Source of the DNA: Rhodobacteraceae bacterium F11138
Lineage (GTDB): Bacteria; Pseudomonadota; Alphaproteobacteria; Rhodobacterales; Rhodobacteraceae
Direction of reading: 5' to 3'
Length of the DNA stretch: 64,000 nucleotides
NCBI GenBank assembly: GCA_016521575.1
Contig: JAEKDP010000002.1
Span: 596,098 to 660,097 of the forward strand
Part shown: positions 25,534-36,400 of the stretch, piece by piece
Position numbering within the stretch: the stretch's first letter is position 1
Layout of the letters: each line of letters starts with the position of its first letter
Position numbers and translations under genes: made by a program
The notes under the pieces: generated by a model
The model's input: only the letters and a program-made list of their open reading frames with translations
What the model was told of the DNA's origin: nothing
Databases searched by the model: none

Positions 25534-25789
25534 GGAATGTTCCTTTTGTCTGAACTGCGGACCCCTGCCCGCGATTTTGGCGTTACCTATGCGCACAATC
25601 CGGGGTTTGCAAGGTAGAGCACAGGCAAATACGGCGCACTGCAACGGCATCGGGTGCCGCCCGCCGCCCGTGACGTGCCCGCGCCATCGGGAAACCTTTC
25701 ATTTGCCGCGCATGCAACCGGACTCTACCGTTGCCGGAATTGTTGAGGCATAAGGCGACGAAACCGACTCACTGCCGAGGACCGAGCCC

Positions 25790-27082
25790 ATGCATGACAT
25801 CCGCGCCATTCGCGAGAACCCGCAAGCCTTCGACGCCGCTTTGGCGCGGCGCGGTGACGATCCGGTGTCAGACGCCCTGCTGGCGCTGGATGCCGAACGG
25901 CGGGCACGCATTCAGGCCAGCGAGGCGGCACAGGCCGAACAGAACAAGGCCTCGAAAGAGGTCGGCGCAGCCAAGGGGCGCGGCGACGAGGCCGAGTTTG
26001 AACGCCTGCGCGCGCTGGTGGCCGAGAAAAAGGCCGAAGTGGCCACGATGCAGGCAGAAGCCAAGGATCTGGATGCCCGGCTGACGGACATGCTGGCGCG
26101 CATCGCCAACCTGCCTGCGCAGGATGTGCCGGACGGCGCGGATGAAACCGAAAACGTCGAGGTAAACCGCTGGGGCACGCCGCGGGCGTTCGATTTTGCA
26201 CCAAAGGAGCATTTCGAAATTGGCGGTGTCGCCGGTGCGATGGATTTCGAGATGGCCGCCAAGATTTCGGGCAGCCGGTTTGTCGTGCTGCGTGGCGCGG
26301 TGGCGCGCATTCATCGCGCGCTGGCACAGTTCATGATCGACACCCATGTGGACAAGAACGGGCTGACCGAAACCCAGACCCCGGTTCTGGTGCGGGACGA
26401 GGCCATGTATGGCACCGACAAGCTGCCCAAATTCGGCGAAGATTCGTATCAGACCACCAATGGCTGGTGGCTGGTCCCGACATCCGAGGTGCCGCTGACC
26501 TATTCCGTGGCCGGCGACATCCTCGAAGCTGACGCCCTGCCGATCCGGATGACGGCCCATACCCTGTGTTTCCGCAGCGAAGCGGGAAGTGCGGGCAAGG
26601 ATACCTCGGGCATGCTGCGCCAGCACCAGTTCGAGAAGGTCGAGATGGTGTCGGTGACCCATCCCGACGACAGCGACGCGGAACAGAAACGCATGTTGCG
26701 CTGTGCAGAAGGATTGCTGGAGCAGCTGGGCATCCCGTACCGGACCGTGGTGCTGTGCACCGGCGACATGGGGTTCGGGGCGCGCCGGACCTTCGATATC
26801 GAGGCCTGGCTGCCCGGACAGGATGCCTATCGCGAGATTTCATCGGTCAGCACCACGGGCGATTTTCAGGCGCGGCGGATGAACGCCCGGTTCCGCCCTG
26901 AAGGCGGCGGCAAACCCGAATTCGTCCACACGCTGAACGGCTCGGGCCTGGCCGTGGGGCGCTGTCTGATCGCGGTCCTGGAAAACGGCCAGCAAGCCGA
27001 CGGTTCAGTGACCCTGCCCGAGGTTCTGGCCCCGTACCTGGGCGGCAAGACGACCCTCACCGCAGAGGGCCGGCTGGCCTGA
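25790..27082 (+). CDS. serS: Seryl-tRNA synthetase
   Basis: This 430-residue class II synthetase has an N-terminal two-helix arm (about residues 25-105) that contacts tRNA-Ser. The catalytic motifs follow: motif 1 near [20 protein letters not shown], motif 2 in [19 protein letters not shown], and motif 3 in [18 protein letters not shown]. Length is standard. It is a single-gene unit followed by a strong GC hairpin. Confidence 0.97.
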   Translation: MHDIRAIRENPQAFDAALARRGDDPVSDALLALDAERRARIQASEAAQAEQNKASKEVGAAKGRGDEAEFERLRALVAEKKAEVATMQAEAKDLDARLTDMLARIANLPAQDVPDGADETENVEVNRWGTPRAFDFAPKEHFEIGGVAGAMDFEMAAKISGSRFVVLRGAVARIHRALAQFMIDTHVDKNGLTETQTPVLVRDEAMYGTDKLPKFGEDSYQTTNGWWLVPTSEVPLTYSVAGDILEADALPIRMTAHTLCFRSEAGSAGKDTSGMLRQHQFEKVEMVSVTHPDDSDAEQKRMLRCAEGLLEQLGIPYRTVVLCTGDMGFGARRTFDIEAWLPGQDAYREISSVSTTGDFQARRMNARFRPEGGGKPEFVHTLNGSGLAVGRCLIAVLENGQQADGSVTLPEVLAPYLGGKTTLTAEGRLA

Positions 27083-27092
27083 CACACTGGTA

Positions 27093-27120
27093 TGCCCCCC
27101 GAACCCGCCGGGGGGGGGCA
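27093..27120. terminator. GC-rich hairpin between convergent serS and desaturase genes
   Basis: TGCCCCCC (27093-27100) and GGGGGGCA (27113-27120) form a perfect eight-pair stem. It sits between the serS stop at 27082 and the convergent desaturase stop at 27130, so it may serve both strands. No T tract is present. Confidence 0.55.
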
Positions 27121-27129
27121 CGTCCACGT

Positions 27130-28122
27130 TCAACCCGTGTGCAGCCTGCTGTTGCGGTGGCGCGCGGCCGGTTTCGGGAATGGCACAAGACGGCTTGCAT
27201 CTTCGTCCCACAGTTTCAGCCGCAGGGCGGCGACGGCCTCGGGGAACTTGATGCGGCGCGGCGCGAACTCCTCGGGCAGGCTGTAGTGGCAGGCGCGCAG
27301 CCGATACGACGGGATGCGCGAATTCAGATGGTGGATGTCGTGCAGCGTGATGCAGGCCACCGCGGTATCGAACCACCAGCCGAAATCCAGACAGGAGCTG
27401 CCCTGAAGCGCCGCAAGTTGCGGGTCAAGATCAGGGCGACGGTCCCAGTAGGTGTCCTCGAAATTATGTTGCAGGTAGACCAGAAACACGCCCAGCATGC
27501 CGCCCAGCATCGAGGCGACAAAATAGATGCCCAACCCGTGCCAGCCTGACAGCGCATAGATCAGCCCGACCCACACAAGAACCGCGACATTGTGCAGAAC
27601 GACGCCTTTCCAGCCAAAGCGCATCGTGTTCTTGGGCCAGCGGTAGCGGATGAAATAGGTGAACAGCGCCCCAAGCGGCACCAGAATGAACGGGTTGCGA
27701 TACAGCCGGTACTGCAACCGGGTCCAGAACCCGGCCGCGTTCCATTCGCGCAACGTCATCGTATGGATTTCGCCGGTTTCGCGATGTTCCAGATTGCCCA
27801 CGCCAGCATGATGCAGATTGTGGTTCTGCTTCATCACTTCGAATGGCGCAAACGTAAAGGGCGACAGCACATGGCCCGCCAATTCGTTCTGGTTGCGGGT
27901 TTCGAACAGTGAATGATGCCCGGTATCATGTTGCAGCACATACAGCCGCACCGCTGAAAACGCATGCACGACGATGGCCGGCCCCATCACCAGCCAGTTG
28001 CCGGATTGCGAAATCGCCAGCCAGAGCGAGGTGAAGTAGACCGCGAAGGTTCCAAGAAAACTGAACGCAGCAAGACGGTTGTCCTTGGCAATGAATTTGC
28101 GAGTGTGCTCACGAAGATCCAT
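27130..28122 (-). CDS. Membrane fatty acid desaturase family protein
   Basis: This 330-residue integral membrane protein has the three histidine clusters of di-iron desaturases: HDTGH in VLQHDTGHHSLF, HNLHH in KQNHNLHHAGV, and the late HDIHH in LHDIHHLNSRIP. Hydrophobic helix pairs lie around residues 20-60 and 145-220. The family inserts double bonds or hydroxyl groups into acyl chains or carotenoid-like substrates. Specificity cannot be read here. AGAGG lies before the ATG at 28122. It is a single-gene unit. Confidence 0.88.
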   Translation of the reverse strand: MDLREHTRKFIAKDNRLAAFSFLGTFAVYFTSLWLAISQSGNWLVMGPAIVVHAFSAVRLYVLQHDTGHHSLFETRNQNELAGHVLSPFTFAPFEVMKQNHNLHHAGVGNLEHRETGEIHTMTLREWNAAGFWTRLQYRLYRNPFILVPLGALFTYFIRYRWPKNTMRFGWKGVVLHNVAVLVWVGLIYALSGWHGLGIYFVASMLGGMLGVFLVYLQHNFEDTYWDRRPDLDPQLAALQGSSCLDFGWWFDTAVACITLHDIHHLNSRIPSYRLRACHYSLPEEFAPRRIKFPEAVAALRLKLWDEDASRLVPFPKPAARHRNSRLHTG

Positions 28123-28367
28123 GATGGCCTCTGCTGGATACCTGTCAAACGACTGGGATGTGTATGTCTCAGTATGTTCTCAGGTTCCGGTGTCCAGCGC
28201 AATATTGGCGACGCCATAAGCGAAAATCGACACGGCAATCTGCACGGGACGCACGGATACCGGCATTTTCGCGCCGACCCGGCCCGTGGCTGTGCCGAAA
28301 ATCGAAACCCGTCACGACACGCCCGTGGCGTGCGATTTCTTTCTGTGCCTCGCGCGGTGGCGTCAGA

Positions 28368-29843
28368 TCACGTCTTGCGCCGCCCGTCGGTATGCTTGCG
28401 CAGCTTGCTGGGGCCTGCCTTCTTGCGGCCCTTATAGGGGTTGGAGTCGTTCTGACTGCGCAGATGCAGGCGGATCGGGGTCCCCGGCATATCGAAATCC
28501 TCGCGCAGCCCGTTGACCAGGTAACGGGAATAGCTGGCAGGCATCTTGTCGGGGTGGCTGCACATCACCACGAACCCCGGCGGGCGGGTCTTGGCCTGCG
28601 TCATATAGCGCAGCTTGATCCGTTTGCCCTGCGGCGCGGGGGGCGGGTGCTGCTCCAGCATGCCGGTCAGCCAGCGGTTCAGCGCTGCGGTGGGCACACG
28701 GCGGTTCCAGACCTCATGCGCGCGCATGATGGCCCCATGCAGGCGATCCAGCCCTTTGCCGGTTCTGGCGCTGACGGTCACCAGAGGCGCGCCGCGCAAC
28801 TGCGGCAGCAAGCGTTCAAAGGCTTCGCGCAGATCCCGCAACTTGCCCTGCTTGTCCTCTTCGATGTCCCATTTATTGACCGCCACCACCACGGCACGGC
28901 CTTCGCGTTCGGCCAGATCGGCGATGCGCAGATCCTGCTGTTCGAAGGGGATGGCCGCGTCCAGCAGCACGACGACGACCTCGGCGAACTTGACCGCGCG
29001 CAGCCCGTCCCCGACCGACAGCTTTTCCAGCTTCTCCTGCACCTTGGCCTTGCGGCGCATTCCGGCCGTGTCGAAAATGCGCATGGGCACCGGTACGCCA
29101 TCCGGTCCGGCCCAATCGATCGGCAGGGAAATCGAATCGCGGGTGATCCCGGCCTCGGGTCCGGTCAACAGGCGGTCTTCTCCCATGATGCGGTTGATCA
29201 GGGTCGATTTGCCCGCATTGGGCCGCCCCACCACCGCCACCTGCAACGGTTTTGCCCGTGTCGGGGCAAAGCTGGCGTCGGTTTCCGGGTCGTCCGCGTC
29301 CAGGTCCACGTCGGTTTCCGGGGCATCGGAACGGGCGCGTTCCTCGAACTGATCGGCCAAAGGCATCAGCTGCGTATAAAGATCGTTCAGGCCTTCGTTA
29401 TGTTCCGCCGACATGCGAATCGGTTCGCCCAGCCCCAGGCCATAGGCCTCGAGCACCCCGGCATCGGCAGCGGCGCCTTCGGCCTTGTTCGCGGCCAGAA
29501 TGACATGGGCGCTGCGCTTGCGCAGGATTTCGGCAAACACCTGATCGTTGGCCGTGACCCCGGTACGGGCGTCCAGCATGAACAGGCAGACATCGGCCAT
29601 GTCCACGGCGCGTTCGGTCAAGCGCCGCATCCGGCCCTGCAGGCTGTCGTCGGTGGCGTCCTCCAGACCGGCCGTGTCGATCACGGTAAAGCGCAGATCG
29701 GCCAGCCGCGCCGCGCCCTCGCGCAGGTCCCGGGTTACCCCGGGCGTATCATCGACCAGCGCGAGACGCTTGCCGACAAGGCGGTTGAACAATGTGGACT
29801 TGCCCACGTTGGGGCGTCCCACGATGGCGAGCGTGAAGGACAT
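28368..29843 (-). CDS. der: Ribosome assembly GTPase Der (EngA)
   Basis: This 491-residue protein has two GTPase domains in tandem and a C-terminal KH-like domain, the plan unique to Der. P-loops are [16 protein letters not shown] (near residue 8) and [16 protein letters not shown] (about 210). NKxD-type motifs are AANKAE and [10 protein letters not shown]. The KH-like region carries [18 protein letters not shown]. Der matures the large ribosomal subunit. bamB lies about 50 bases upstream on the same strand, a widely conserved pairing. Confidence 0.97.
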   Translation of the reverse strand: MSFTLAIVGRPNVGKSTLFNRLVGKRLALVDDTPGVTRDLREGAARLADLRFTVIDTAGLEDATDDSLQGRMRRLTERAVDMADVCLFMLDARTGVTANDQVFAEILRKRSAHVILAANKAEGAAADAGVLEAYGLGLGEPIRMSAEHNEGLNDLYTQLMPLADQFEERARSDAPETDVDLDADDPETDASFAPTRAKPLQVAVVGRPNAGKSTLINRIMGEDRLLTGPEAGITRDSISLPIDWAGPDGVPVPMRIFDTAGMRRKAKVQEKLEKLSVGDGLRAVKFAEVVVVLLDAAIPFEQQDLRIADLAEREGRAVVVAVNKWDIEEDKQGKLRDLREAFERLLPQLRGAPLVTVSARTGKGLDRLHGAIMRAHEVWNRRVPTAALNRWLTGMLEQHPPPAPQGKRIKLRYMTQAKTRPPGFVVMCSHPDKMPASYSRYLVNGLREDFDMPGTPIRLHLRSQNDSNPYKGRKKAGPSKLRKHTDGRRKT

Positions 29844-29893
29844 TCTAGCAGCTTTCGATCCGGATCAGATGCGCCATGTAGCGCATCCCTGCG

Positions 29894-31231
29894 TCAACGG
29901 AAAGCGTGCAGTTCACCATCGCCGCCCATGACATACAACGTCTGCCCCGCCACGACCGGCGGGCTGGAGGCCCCGCCGGGAACCTGGGCCGTCGCCGTCA
30001 ACGCCCCGCTTTCCGGAGAGAAAAACCGCAACTGCCCGTCCCCCGAAGCAACGATAACCCGGCCACCGGCCAGAATCGGACCATAATTCGCATAGATCCT
30101 GCCGCGTTTGCGGGGCTTGTCCTTGACGAAATTCGGCAAGTCGATTGCCCAGATCACGCTGCCGTTGCTTGTGTCGATACGCACCAACTTGTTCAGGTCG
30201 GTGACCGAAAAGATGCTGTCGCCAGCCGGCCAGACCGGACCCAGCGCACCTTCGCGGGCGGTCCAGATCCGTTCGCCGCTGTTGGAATCAAACGCCGCGA
30301 TACGTCCTGAATGATTGCCCACATAGATTCGGCTGCCGACGGCCACGGGGCCGCCCGTCACGTCACCGATCTGCGACATCGCGCGCCCGACGCGCTGGCC
30401 CGCCACCGTGGCCGTCCAGCGGCGCAGTCCGCCGCGTTTGAACGCGCCGACAACATCACCGGAACCGTATGAAAACACGACAAAATCACCAACCAACACG
30501 GGGGAAGGCGCGCCCAGAACGTTGGTGATGCTGGGGGTGGCCTCGATCTGCCATGCGATGCGGCCATTGTCGGTCCGCACAGCCCAGCCAATGTTGTCCC
30601 CGGCCACCAGATACAGCAATCCGCCGCTGACCGTCGGCGCACCGCTGCCGGTGGAATCCAGTTTCTGCGTCCAGCGTATCCCGCCGGTCTTGGCATCCAG
30701 CGCGGTGACCAGCCCAAAGCCCGAAGACACATATAGCGTGCCCTGATCATAGGCCATGCCGCCGCCCGTGGCCTGCCCTTCGCTGTCCGTATTCGGGGTC
30801 AGATCCGTGCTCCAGACCAGACCGCCACCCGGGGCAACCGCAGACACCCGCGCGCCGCTGTCCAGCGTATAGATCAATCCGCCCGCGACCACGGGGCTGG
30901 CGGTGATGCGTTGACGCCGGCTGTTGCCCGACCCGATGGAGGTGGACCAGATCCGTTGCGGTGCCGCGCGCAGGGCGGGATGTGCGGTGCGAAACGCCTG
31001 TGTGCCGAACGGTTGCGCCCAGCTGGCGTTGGCCTGCTGCGCCGGCAGCCGAATCGCGCGGCTGGCATTGCTGGTGGTGCGCGCGGTTGCGGGCGCGTCC
31101 TCGGGCATAGGGCGGATGTTTTCCCGCTTGCCGGGAAGAATCAGTTCCTTCTCGGAACAGGCGCTGAGAAACATGGCGGCTGCGGCCAGCAGGGCCAGCC
31201 CCATGCGCGAGGTATGAAACGCTGCCTTCAT
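29894..31231 (-). CDS. bamB: Outer membrane assembly lipoprotein BamB (PQQ-like propeller)
   Basis: This 445-residue protein has a lipoprotein signal (LALLAAAAMFLSACS, lipobox LSAC) and repeated beta-propeller blades with the PQQ-like pattern. Examples are GGLIYTLDSGARVSAVAPGG, GTLYVSSGFGLVTALDAKTG and GSRIYVGNHSGRIAAFDSNS. BamB is a BAM complex lipoprotein that helps insert outer membrane proteins. The ATG at 31231 gives the signal peptide directly; a TTG-started frame extends to 31276. It lies between the ancillary TPR gene and der, the usual order. Confidence 0.93.
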   Translation of the reverse strand: MKAAFHTSRMGLALLAAAAMFLSACSEKELILPGKRENIRPMPEDAPATARTTSNASRAIRLPAQQANASWAQPFGTQAFRTAHPALRAAPQRIWSTSIGSGNSRRQRITASPVVAGGLIYTLDSGARVSAVAPGGGLVWSTDLTPNTDSEGQATGGGMAYDQGTLYVSSGFGLVTALDAKTGGIRWTQKLDSTGSGAPTVSGGLLYLVAGDNIGWAVRTDNGRIAWQIEATPSITNVLGAPSPVLVGDFVVFSYGSGDVVGAFKRGGLRRWTATVAGQRVGRAMSQIGDVTGGPVAVGSRIYVGNHSGRIAAFDSNSGERIWTAREGALGPVWPAGDSIFSVTDLNKLVRIDTSNGSVIWAIDLPNFVKDKPRKRGRIYANYGPILAGGRVIVASGDGQLRFFSPESGALTATAQVPGGASSPPVVAGQTLYVMGGDGELHAFR

Positions 31232-31272
31232 GAATGCCTGCCTGTTTTCCTGTTCCTGCCGGTCCGGTCGTC

Positions 31273-31947
31273 TCAACCCTGCGAGCGCAGGGCCGGTTCG
31301 GGTGTTCCGCCAAGCGCCACAATCACCTGTGACACGCGCTGTTGCAAGTCCGCGGCCGTTTCAGCGTCCTGCAGGATGGCCTGCAAACGTTCGATGGCGG
31401 CCTGGCTGTTGCCCTGTTCGATGTCGATCAGCGCCAGTTGTTCCTGCGCCAGCAGACGCAGCGGCGCACCGGGCTGGGCCAATGCCTCGAACTGCAGCCG
31501 GCGTTCATCGGCCAGCAGGGTTCCGGTCTGAAGGGTCAGCGCCTTGAAGCTGGCGATCTGGCGGTAGATCTCGGGCAGATCGCCCTGTTCCGTCGCAATG
31601 GCGTTCAACTCGCCAATCGCCGCTTCCGTCTGTCCCGCCTCGGCCAGGCTGGCCGCGGTCATGAACCGCAACATCGCGTCACCGCCCGGTGTCTGCGCAG
31701 TGATTTCCTGCAAGGCGACCGAACGCGCGGCTGCCTCGTTGGACGCAAGCGCCGCAACAATGTCATCGCCCAATTGCTCCGCCGCAGCGGTGGCCTGGGC
31801 CTTGCGGTATTCGTTATAGGACGCCCCGCCGACGATCAGAACGATTGCCGTCACCGCGATCCAGCCATAGCGCCGAAACATCAGGAACAGACGGTCGCGA
31901 CGGACCTCTTCGGTCACCTCGTCGATGAAACTGTCAGTATCGCTCAT
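31273..31947 (-). CDS. YfgM-like ancillary translocon TPR protein
   Basis: This 224-residue protein has a short cytoplasmic N-terminus (MSDTDSFIDEVTEEVRRDRL), one membrane helix (WIAVTAIVLIVGGASY) and a periplasmic TPR-like helical domain. The layout and position directly before bamB and der match YfgM-type proteins, which attach to SecYEG and periplasmic chaperones. TPR repeats are degenerate, so assignment rests on architecture and neighbours. Confidence 0.85.
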   Translation of the reverse strand: MSDTDSFIDEVTEEVRRDRLFLMFRRYGWIAVTAIVLIVGGASYNEYRKAQATAAAEQLGDDIVAALASNEAAARSVALQEITAQTPGGDAMLRFMTAASLAEAGQTEAAIGELNAIATEQGDLPEIYRQIASFKALTLQTGTLLADERRLQFEALAQPGAPLRLLAQEQLALIDIEQGNSQAAIERLQAILQDAETAADLQQRVSQVIVALGGTPEPALRSQG

Positions 31948-32102
31948 CCGTTTCGCCCTCAGTTCTTGTCATGCACCGCATTGTTCCCCGGTTGCCGCGC
32001 ACCCGCAGGTCGCCCTCTCTTATCGTGCAAGTCCGCACAAGCCAAGTGCTCCTCAGGGCGCAATTTCCCGGCACCTTGCGCCACAGCCTTAAAAAAAATA
32101 AA

Positions 32103-32120
32103 CTGAACTGGTCGGTTCAG
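32103..32120. promoter_or_regulatory. Palindrome upstream of the RND pump, TetR-type operator candidate
   Basis: CTGAAC (32103-32108) and GTTCAG (32115-32120) form a perfect inverted repeat around TGGTCG, 123 bases before the membrane fusion gene. Its size and GAAC/GTTC half-sites resemble operators of TetR-family repressors of efflux pumps. No regulator gene lies nearby. The region between 31948 and 32242 has no convincing gene. Confidence 0.5.
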
Positions 32121-32242
32121 TCTGGAACAAATCGGGAAATTTCCTATATGCGGGCAAATGACCGATTTTGACATGAGCGGGATCTATAGAACGTGACCTG
32201 TAACGCCGCAGTCGGCACCGCGACGCTTTTCGAGAGGCTCAA

Positions 32243-33475
32243 ATGCGATTGATTCCCGTCCTCACCGCAATTCTGGTGATGCTGGCCCTGTACGGCATCG
32301 TTTTCGAACGCGAGGCATTATTTGCCTTTGCCCGCGGCGAGACCAGCACCGAGCCGGTCGAAACGGGCGACGGGGATCAGGCACAGGACAGCCCTGCAAC
32401 GCCGCTGATCGGGGTGGTGGCGGTACACAGCCAGGCCCAACAGATTGACAGCGCCGTGATCCTGCGCGGACAGACAGCCGCGGTGCGCCAAGTCGAGGTG
32501 CGGGCCGAAACGTCCGCCAGGGTGATCTCGGAGCCCTTGCGCAAGGGCACTTTCGTGCAAGCCGGTAATCTGCTGTGCCGGCTGGATCCGGGCACCCGCG
32601 ACGCAACCCTGGCCGAAGCCCGCGCGCGGTTGAGCGAAGCAAAAAGCCGGGCCCCCGAAACCCAGGCACGTCTGGCCGAGGCGCAGGCCCGGCTGAAAGA
32701 AGCCAAGATCAATTTCAACGCCGCACAGAAACTGTCTGAAGGCGGCTATGCCTCGGACACCCGGCTGGCGTCGGCCCAGGCCGCGCTGCGCACCGCCGAA
32801 GCCGGTATCGCCACCGCCACATCCGGTCTGGAAACCGCCAAATCCGGCATCGAAGGGGCCGCTGCAAACGTCGCTGCCGCCGAACGTGAAATCGAACGCC
32901 TGGAAATATCTGCACCGTTCGACGGGTTGCTGGAATCCGACACCGCCGAATTGGGCAGCCTGATGCAGCCGGGCAGCCTGTGCGCGACGATCATCCAGCT
33001 GGATCCGATCAAGCTGGTTGGATATGTGCCCGAAACCGATGTCGACCGTATCCGAATCGGGGCCATCGCCAGTGCGGAACTTGCAACCGGGGCGCGGATA
33101 CAGGGCAAGGTGGTCTTTGTCAGCCGCTCCGCCGATCCCACAACCCGCACCTTCGAGGTGGAAATAAACGTACCCAACCCCGATCTGGCGGTTCGTGACG
33201 GGCAGACCGCATCCATCATGATCGCGGCGGACGGGGCGACGGCGCACCGGCTGCCGCAATCCGCCCTGACCCTGAACAATGACGGGCAGTTGGGCGTTCG
33301 GGTCGTGGGCAAGGACGATGTCGTCGAATTTCGCGGCGTGAAACTGCTGCGCGACGACGTAAACGGTGTCTGGGTCAGCGGGCTGGGCGATCGCGCCGAT
33401 GTTATCGTCGTGGGACAGGATTTCGTGACCGGCGGGGTCAAGGTGAAACCGACCTATCGTGAGGCCGCGCAATGA
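32243..33475 (+). CDS. RND efflux pump membrane fusion protein
   Basis: This 410-residue protein has an N-terminal membrane anchor (residues 4-25) and then the HlyD/AcrA plan. The lipoyl half-motif VRQVEVRAETSARVIS comes first, then a long helical hairpin rich in Ala/Glu (about 118-218), and then IERLEISAPFDGLLESDTAE and the beta-barrel with LVGYVPETDVDRIRIG. It bridges the RND pump to an outer membrane channel, which is not encoded nearby. GAGAGG precedes the ATG, and the pump gene overlaps its stop by four bases. Confidence 0.92.
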   Translation: MRLIPVLTAILVMLALYGIVFEREALFAFARGETSTEPVETGDGDQAQDSPATPLIGVVAVHSQAQQIDSAVILRGQTAAVRQVEVRAETSARVISEPLRKGTFVQAGNLLCRLDPGTRDATLAEARARLSEAKSRAPETQARLAEAQARLKEAKINFNAAQKLSEGGYASDTRLASAQAALRTAEAGIATATSGLETAKSGIEGAAANVAAAEREIERLEISAPFDGLLESDTAELGSLMQPGSLCATIIQLDPIKLVGYVPETDVDRIRIGAIASAELATGARIQGKVVFVSRSADPTTRTFEVEINVPNPDLAVRDGQTASIMIAADGATAHRLPQSALTLNNDGQLGVRVVGKDDVVEFRGVKLLRDDVNGVWVSGLGDRADVIVVGQDFVTGGVKVKPTYREAAQ

Positions 33476-36400
33476 CCGGCATCGTCACCTGGGCCTCGGA
33501 ACGGGCCCGGATGGTTCTGGCCTTTATCGCGCTGTCGCTGATCATCGGCGGCTTTGCCTATGCCAACCTGCCCAAGGAAGGCGAACCCGATATCGAGATT
33601 CCGGCGCTGTTCGTGTCGGTGCCGTTCCCGGGCATCTCGGCCGAAGACAGCGAAAGTCTGATGGTCAAGGTGATGGAGACCGAACTGGCCGATCTGGACG
33701 GGCTCAAGGAGATGTCCGGAACAGCCGCAGAGGGCTATGCCGGCGTGGCGCTGGAGTTCGAGTTCGGCTGGGACAAGACCGCGATCATGGCCGATGTCCG
33801 GGATGCAATGAACGCGGCGCAGGCGGAGTTTCCCGAAGGCGCCGAGCAATATTCCATCACCGAAATCAACTTTTCCGAATTTCCCATCGTCATCGTCAAC
33901 CTGACGGGTGCGGTGCCCGAACGCACGATGGCGCGCATCGCCAAGGACCTGCAGGACGACCTGGAAGCTTTGGACGCGGTGCTTGAGGCCGGGATCGCGG
34001 GCAATCGCGACGAGATGCTTGAGGTGGTGATCGACCCTCTGCGGCTGGAAGCCTACAACATCACCGCCCTGGAACTGATCAACGTGGTTCAGAACAACAA
34101 CCAGCTGATCGCCGCAGGCGAGGTCGAGACCGAACAGGGCAAGTTCAGCGTCAAAATCCCGTCCAGTTTTGACGAACCGCGCGATGTCTACAATCTGCCG
34201 GTCAAGACCAACGGCGACCGGGTGGTGACACTGGGAGAGCTGGCCGAGATCAATTTCACCTTCGAGGACCGCGAAGGCACGGCCCGCTTCAACGGTGAAA
34301 GCACCGTGGCGCTTCAGGTGGTCAAGCGCAAGGGATACAACCTGATCGACACGGTTGCGCAGGTCAAGGAAACGCTGGCGGCCAGCCGTGCCAAGTGGCC
34401 CAAGGACATGCAGGACGCGGTCACGGTCGGCACCAGCAACGACCAAAGCCGCGTTGTCGGCTCGATGGTCAGCCAGCTGGAAGGCTCGGTTCTGACCGCC
34501 GTGGCATTGGTGATGATCGTGGTATTGTCTGCGCTCGGCAGCCGGGCTGCCCTGCTGGTCGGCTTCGCGATCCCGACCTCTTTTCTGCTGTGTTTCGCCT
34601 TTCTGGCGATCATGGGGGTGAGCATTTCCAACATCGTGATGTTCGGCCTGATCCTGGCCGTGGGGATGCTGGTGGATGGGGCCATCGTGGTGGTCGAATA
34701 TGCCGACAAGCGCATCAAGGAAGGCGTCGGCCCGATGCATGCCTATGTCGAGGCCGCGCAGCGCATGTTCTGGCCTATCGTCAGTTCCACCGCGACGACG
34801 CTCTGTGCGTTCCTGCCCATGCTGTTCTGGCCCGGCGTGCCGGGCGAGTTCATGGGAATGCTGCCGGTGACGCTGATCTTTGTGCTGTCCGCCAGCCTGA
34901 TCGTGGCGCTGGTCTATCTGCCGGTCATGGGCGGCGTCACCGGGCGGATGAGCCGGGCGTTCGGCAACCTGTCGGATGCGCTGCGGGCACGCCTGCCCTG
35001 GCTGGCGCGGGCCGCGCTGGTGCCGCCGGCCCTGTATCTGATGTTCCTCGGCGCCATGCAAATTCTGAACCCGGCCTACCTGTTGCCGGCGGGCATGCCG
35101 GGGCCGGCGGGGTCGCTGTTCGGCGCCGTGGTGTTTCTGCTGGGGGCTTTTTCCGCCTCGGTCACATTGGGCGCGGCCAGCATCCAGCGCGCACCACGCG
35201 CGATTGATACCAGTCACCGGCACACGCCCTTTGGCCAGTTCATCAAGCTGATCGCGGGCAATCCGGTGATGCCGATCGTGGCCGTCGCCACCGTATTCGC
35301 CGGCGTGTTCTATGTTGCCGCCATCCTGTTTCCCGCCAATTCGCGCGGGGTCGAGTTCTTTGTCGAATCCGAGCCCGAGCAGGCCACCGTCTATGTGCGC
35401 GCGCGCGGCAACGTATCGCTGGCGGAAACCGACGACATGGTGCGTCAGGTCGAAGACGTGGTGCGCGCGCATCCGGCGGTAATCAACGTGTTCTCCTTTG
35501 CCGGGGACGGCGGGCTGAACACCGACGCCAGCGGTGCCCAGACACCGCCCGATACGGTCGGGCAGGTGCAGTTCGAAATCATCCCATGGGAAGATCGCCC
35601 CCAGATCGATCAACCGATTCTGGACGGGCGGTTCTCCCGTCACGTCACCGCTCCGGAATATGACGGCGATTTCGTGATCGATCAGCTGAGCGCTGAACTG
35701 GCGAAGCTGCCCGGGTTCCAGGCCGAGATCCTGGCGCTGGCACAGGGTCCCGCTTCGGGCAAGCCGGTGCATCTGCGGTTGAAAGGCCACAACTGGGACG
35801 ACCTGACCCAAGCCACCGACCTGGCCCGGGCGCATTTCGAAACCGTGCCCGGCCTGACCCAGATCGAGGACAGCCTGCCGCTGCCGGGGATTGACTGGCA
35901 GATCGACGTCGACGTGGAAAAGGCCGGGCGCTATGGCGCGGACGTGGCCACCGTGGGTGGGATGGTGCAACTGGTGACGCGCGGCATCCTGCTGGACACG
36001 ATGCGGGTCGACAGCAGCGACGAGGAAATCGAGATCCGCGTGCGCCTGCCTGAAAACGACAGGGTGCTGAGCACGCTGGATTCGATGAAGGTCCGAACGC
36101 CCGACGGGCTGATCCCGCTGAGCAATTTCATTACCCGCAAGCCGGTCGAGAAACTGGCCCAGATCAACCGCGTCGATCAGCAGCGGTATTTTGATGTCAA
36201 GGCCGACGTCGGCACCGGCCTGTCCAAGGTCGTGCGCACCGAAACCGCGCCCGACACCGGTCACGAGCAACGCATCGGCACCATCCGCGCCCTGCCCGAA
36301 GGCACAACGGCCAGCGGCGCGACCTTGACACTTTCCAACGGCGAACAGCAAGAGGTCGTGTCCCTGGGCGACGGCATCACCGTCGAAGAACTGCGTACGG

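Noticed and set aside
31971-32171. Two small overlapping frames on opposite strands before the RND pump
   Set aside because: No ribosome site or recognisable sequence; the region holds the operator-like palindrome instead.
34660-34720. Single Asp (VDGAIV) in TM4 of the RND pump seen as a damaged proton relay
   Set aside because: Many RND pumps of this branch have one Asp at this place and Asn residues in TM10, so it is family variation.
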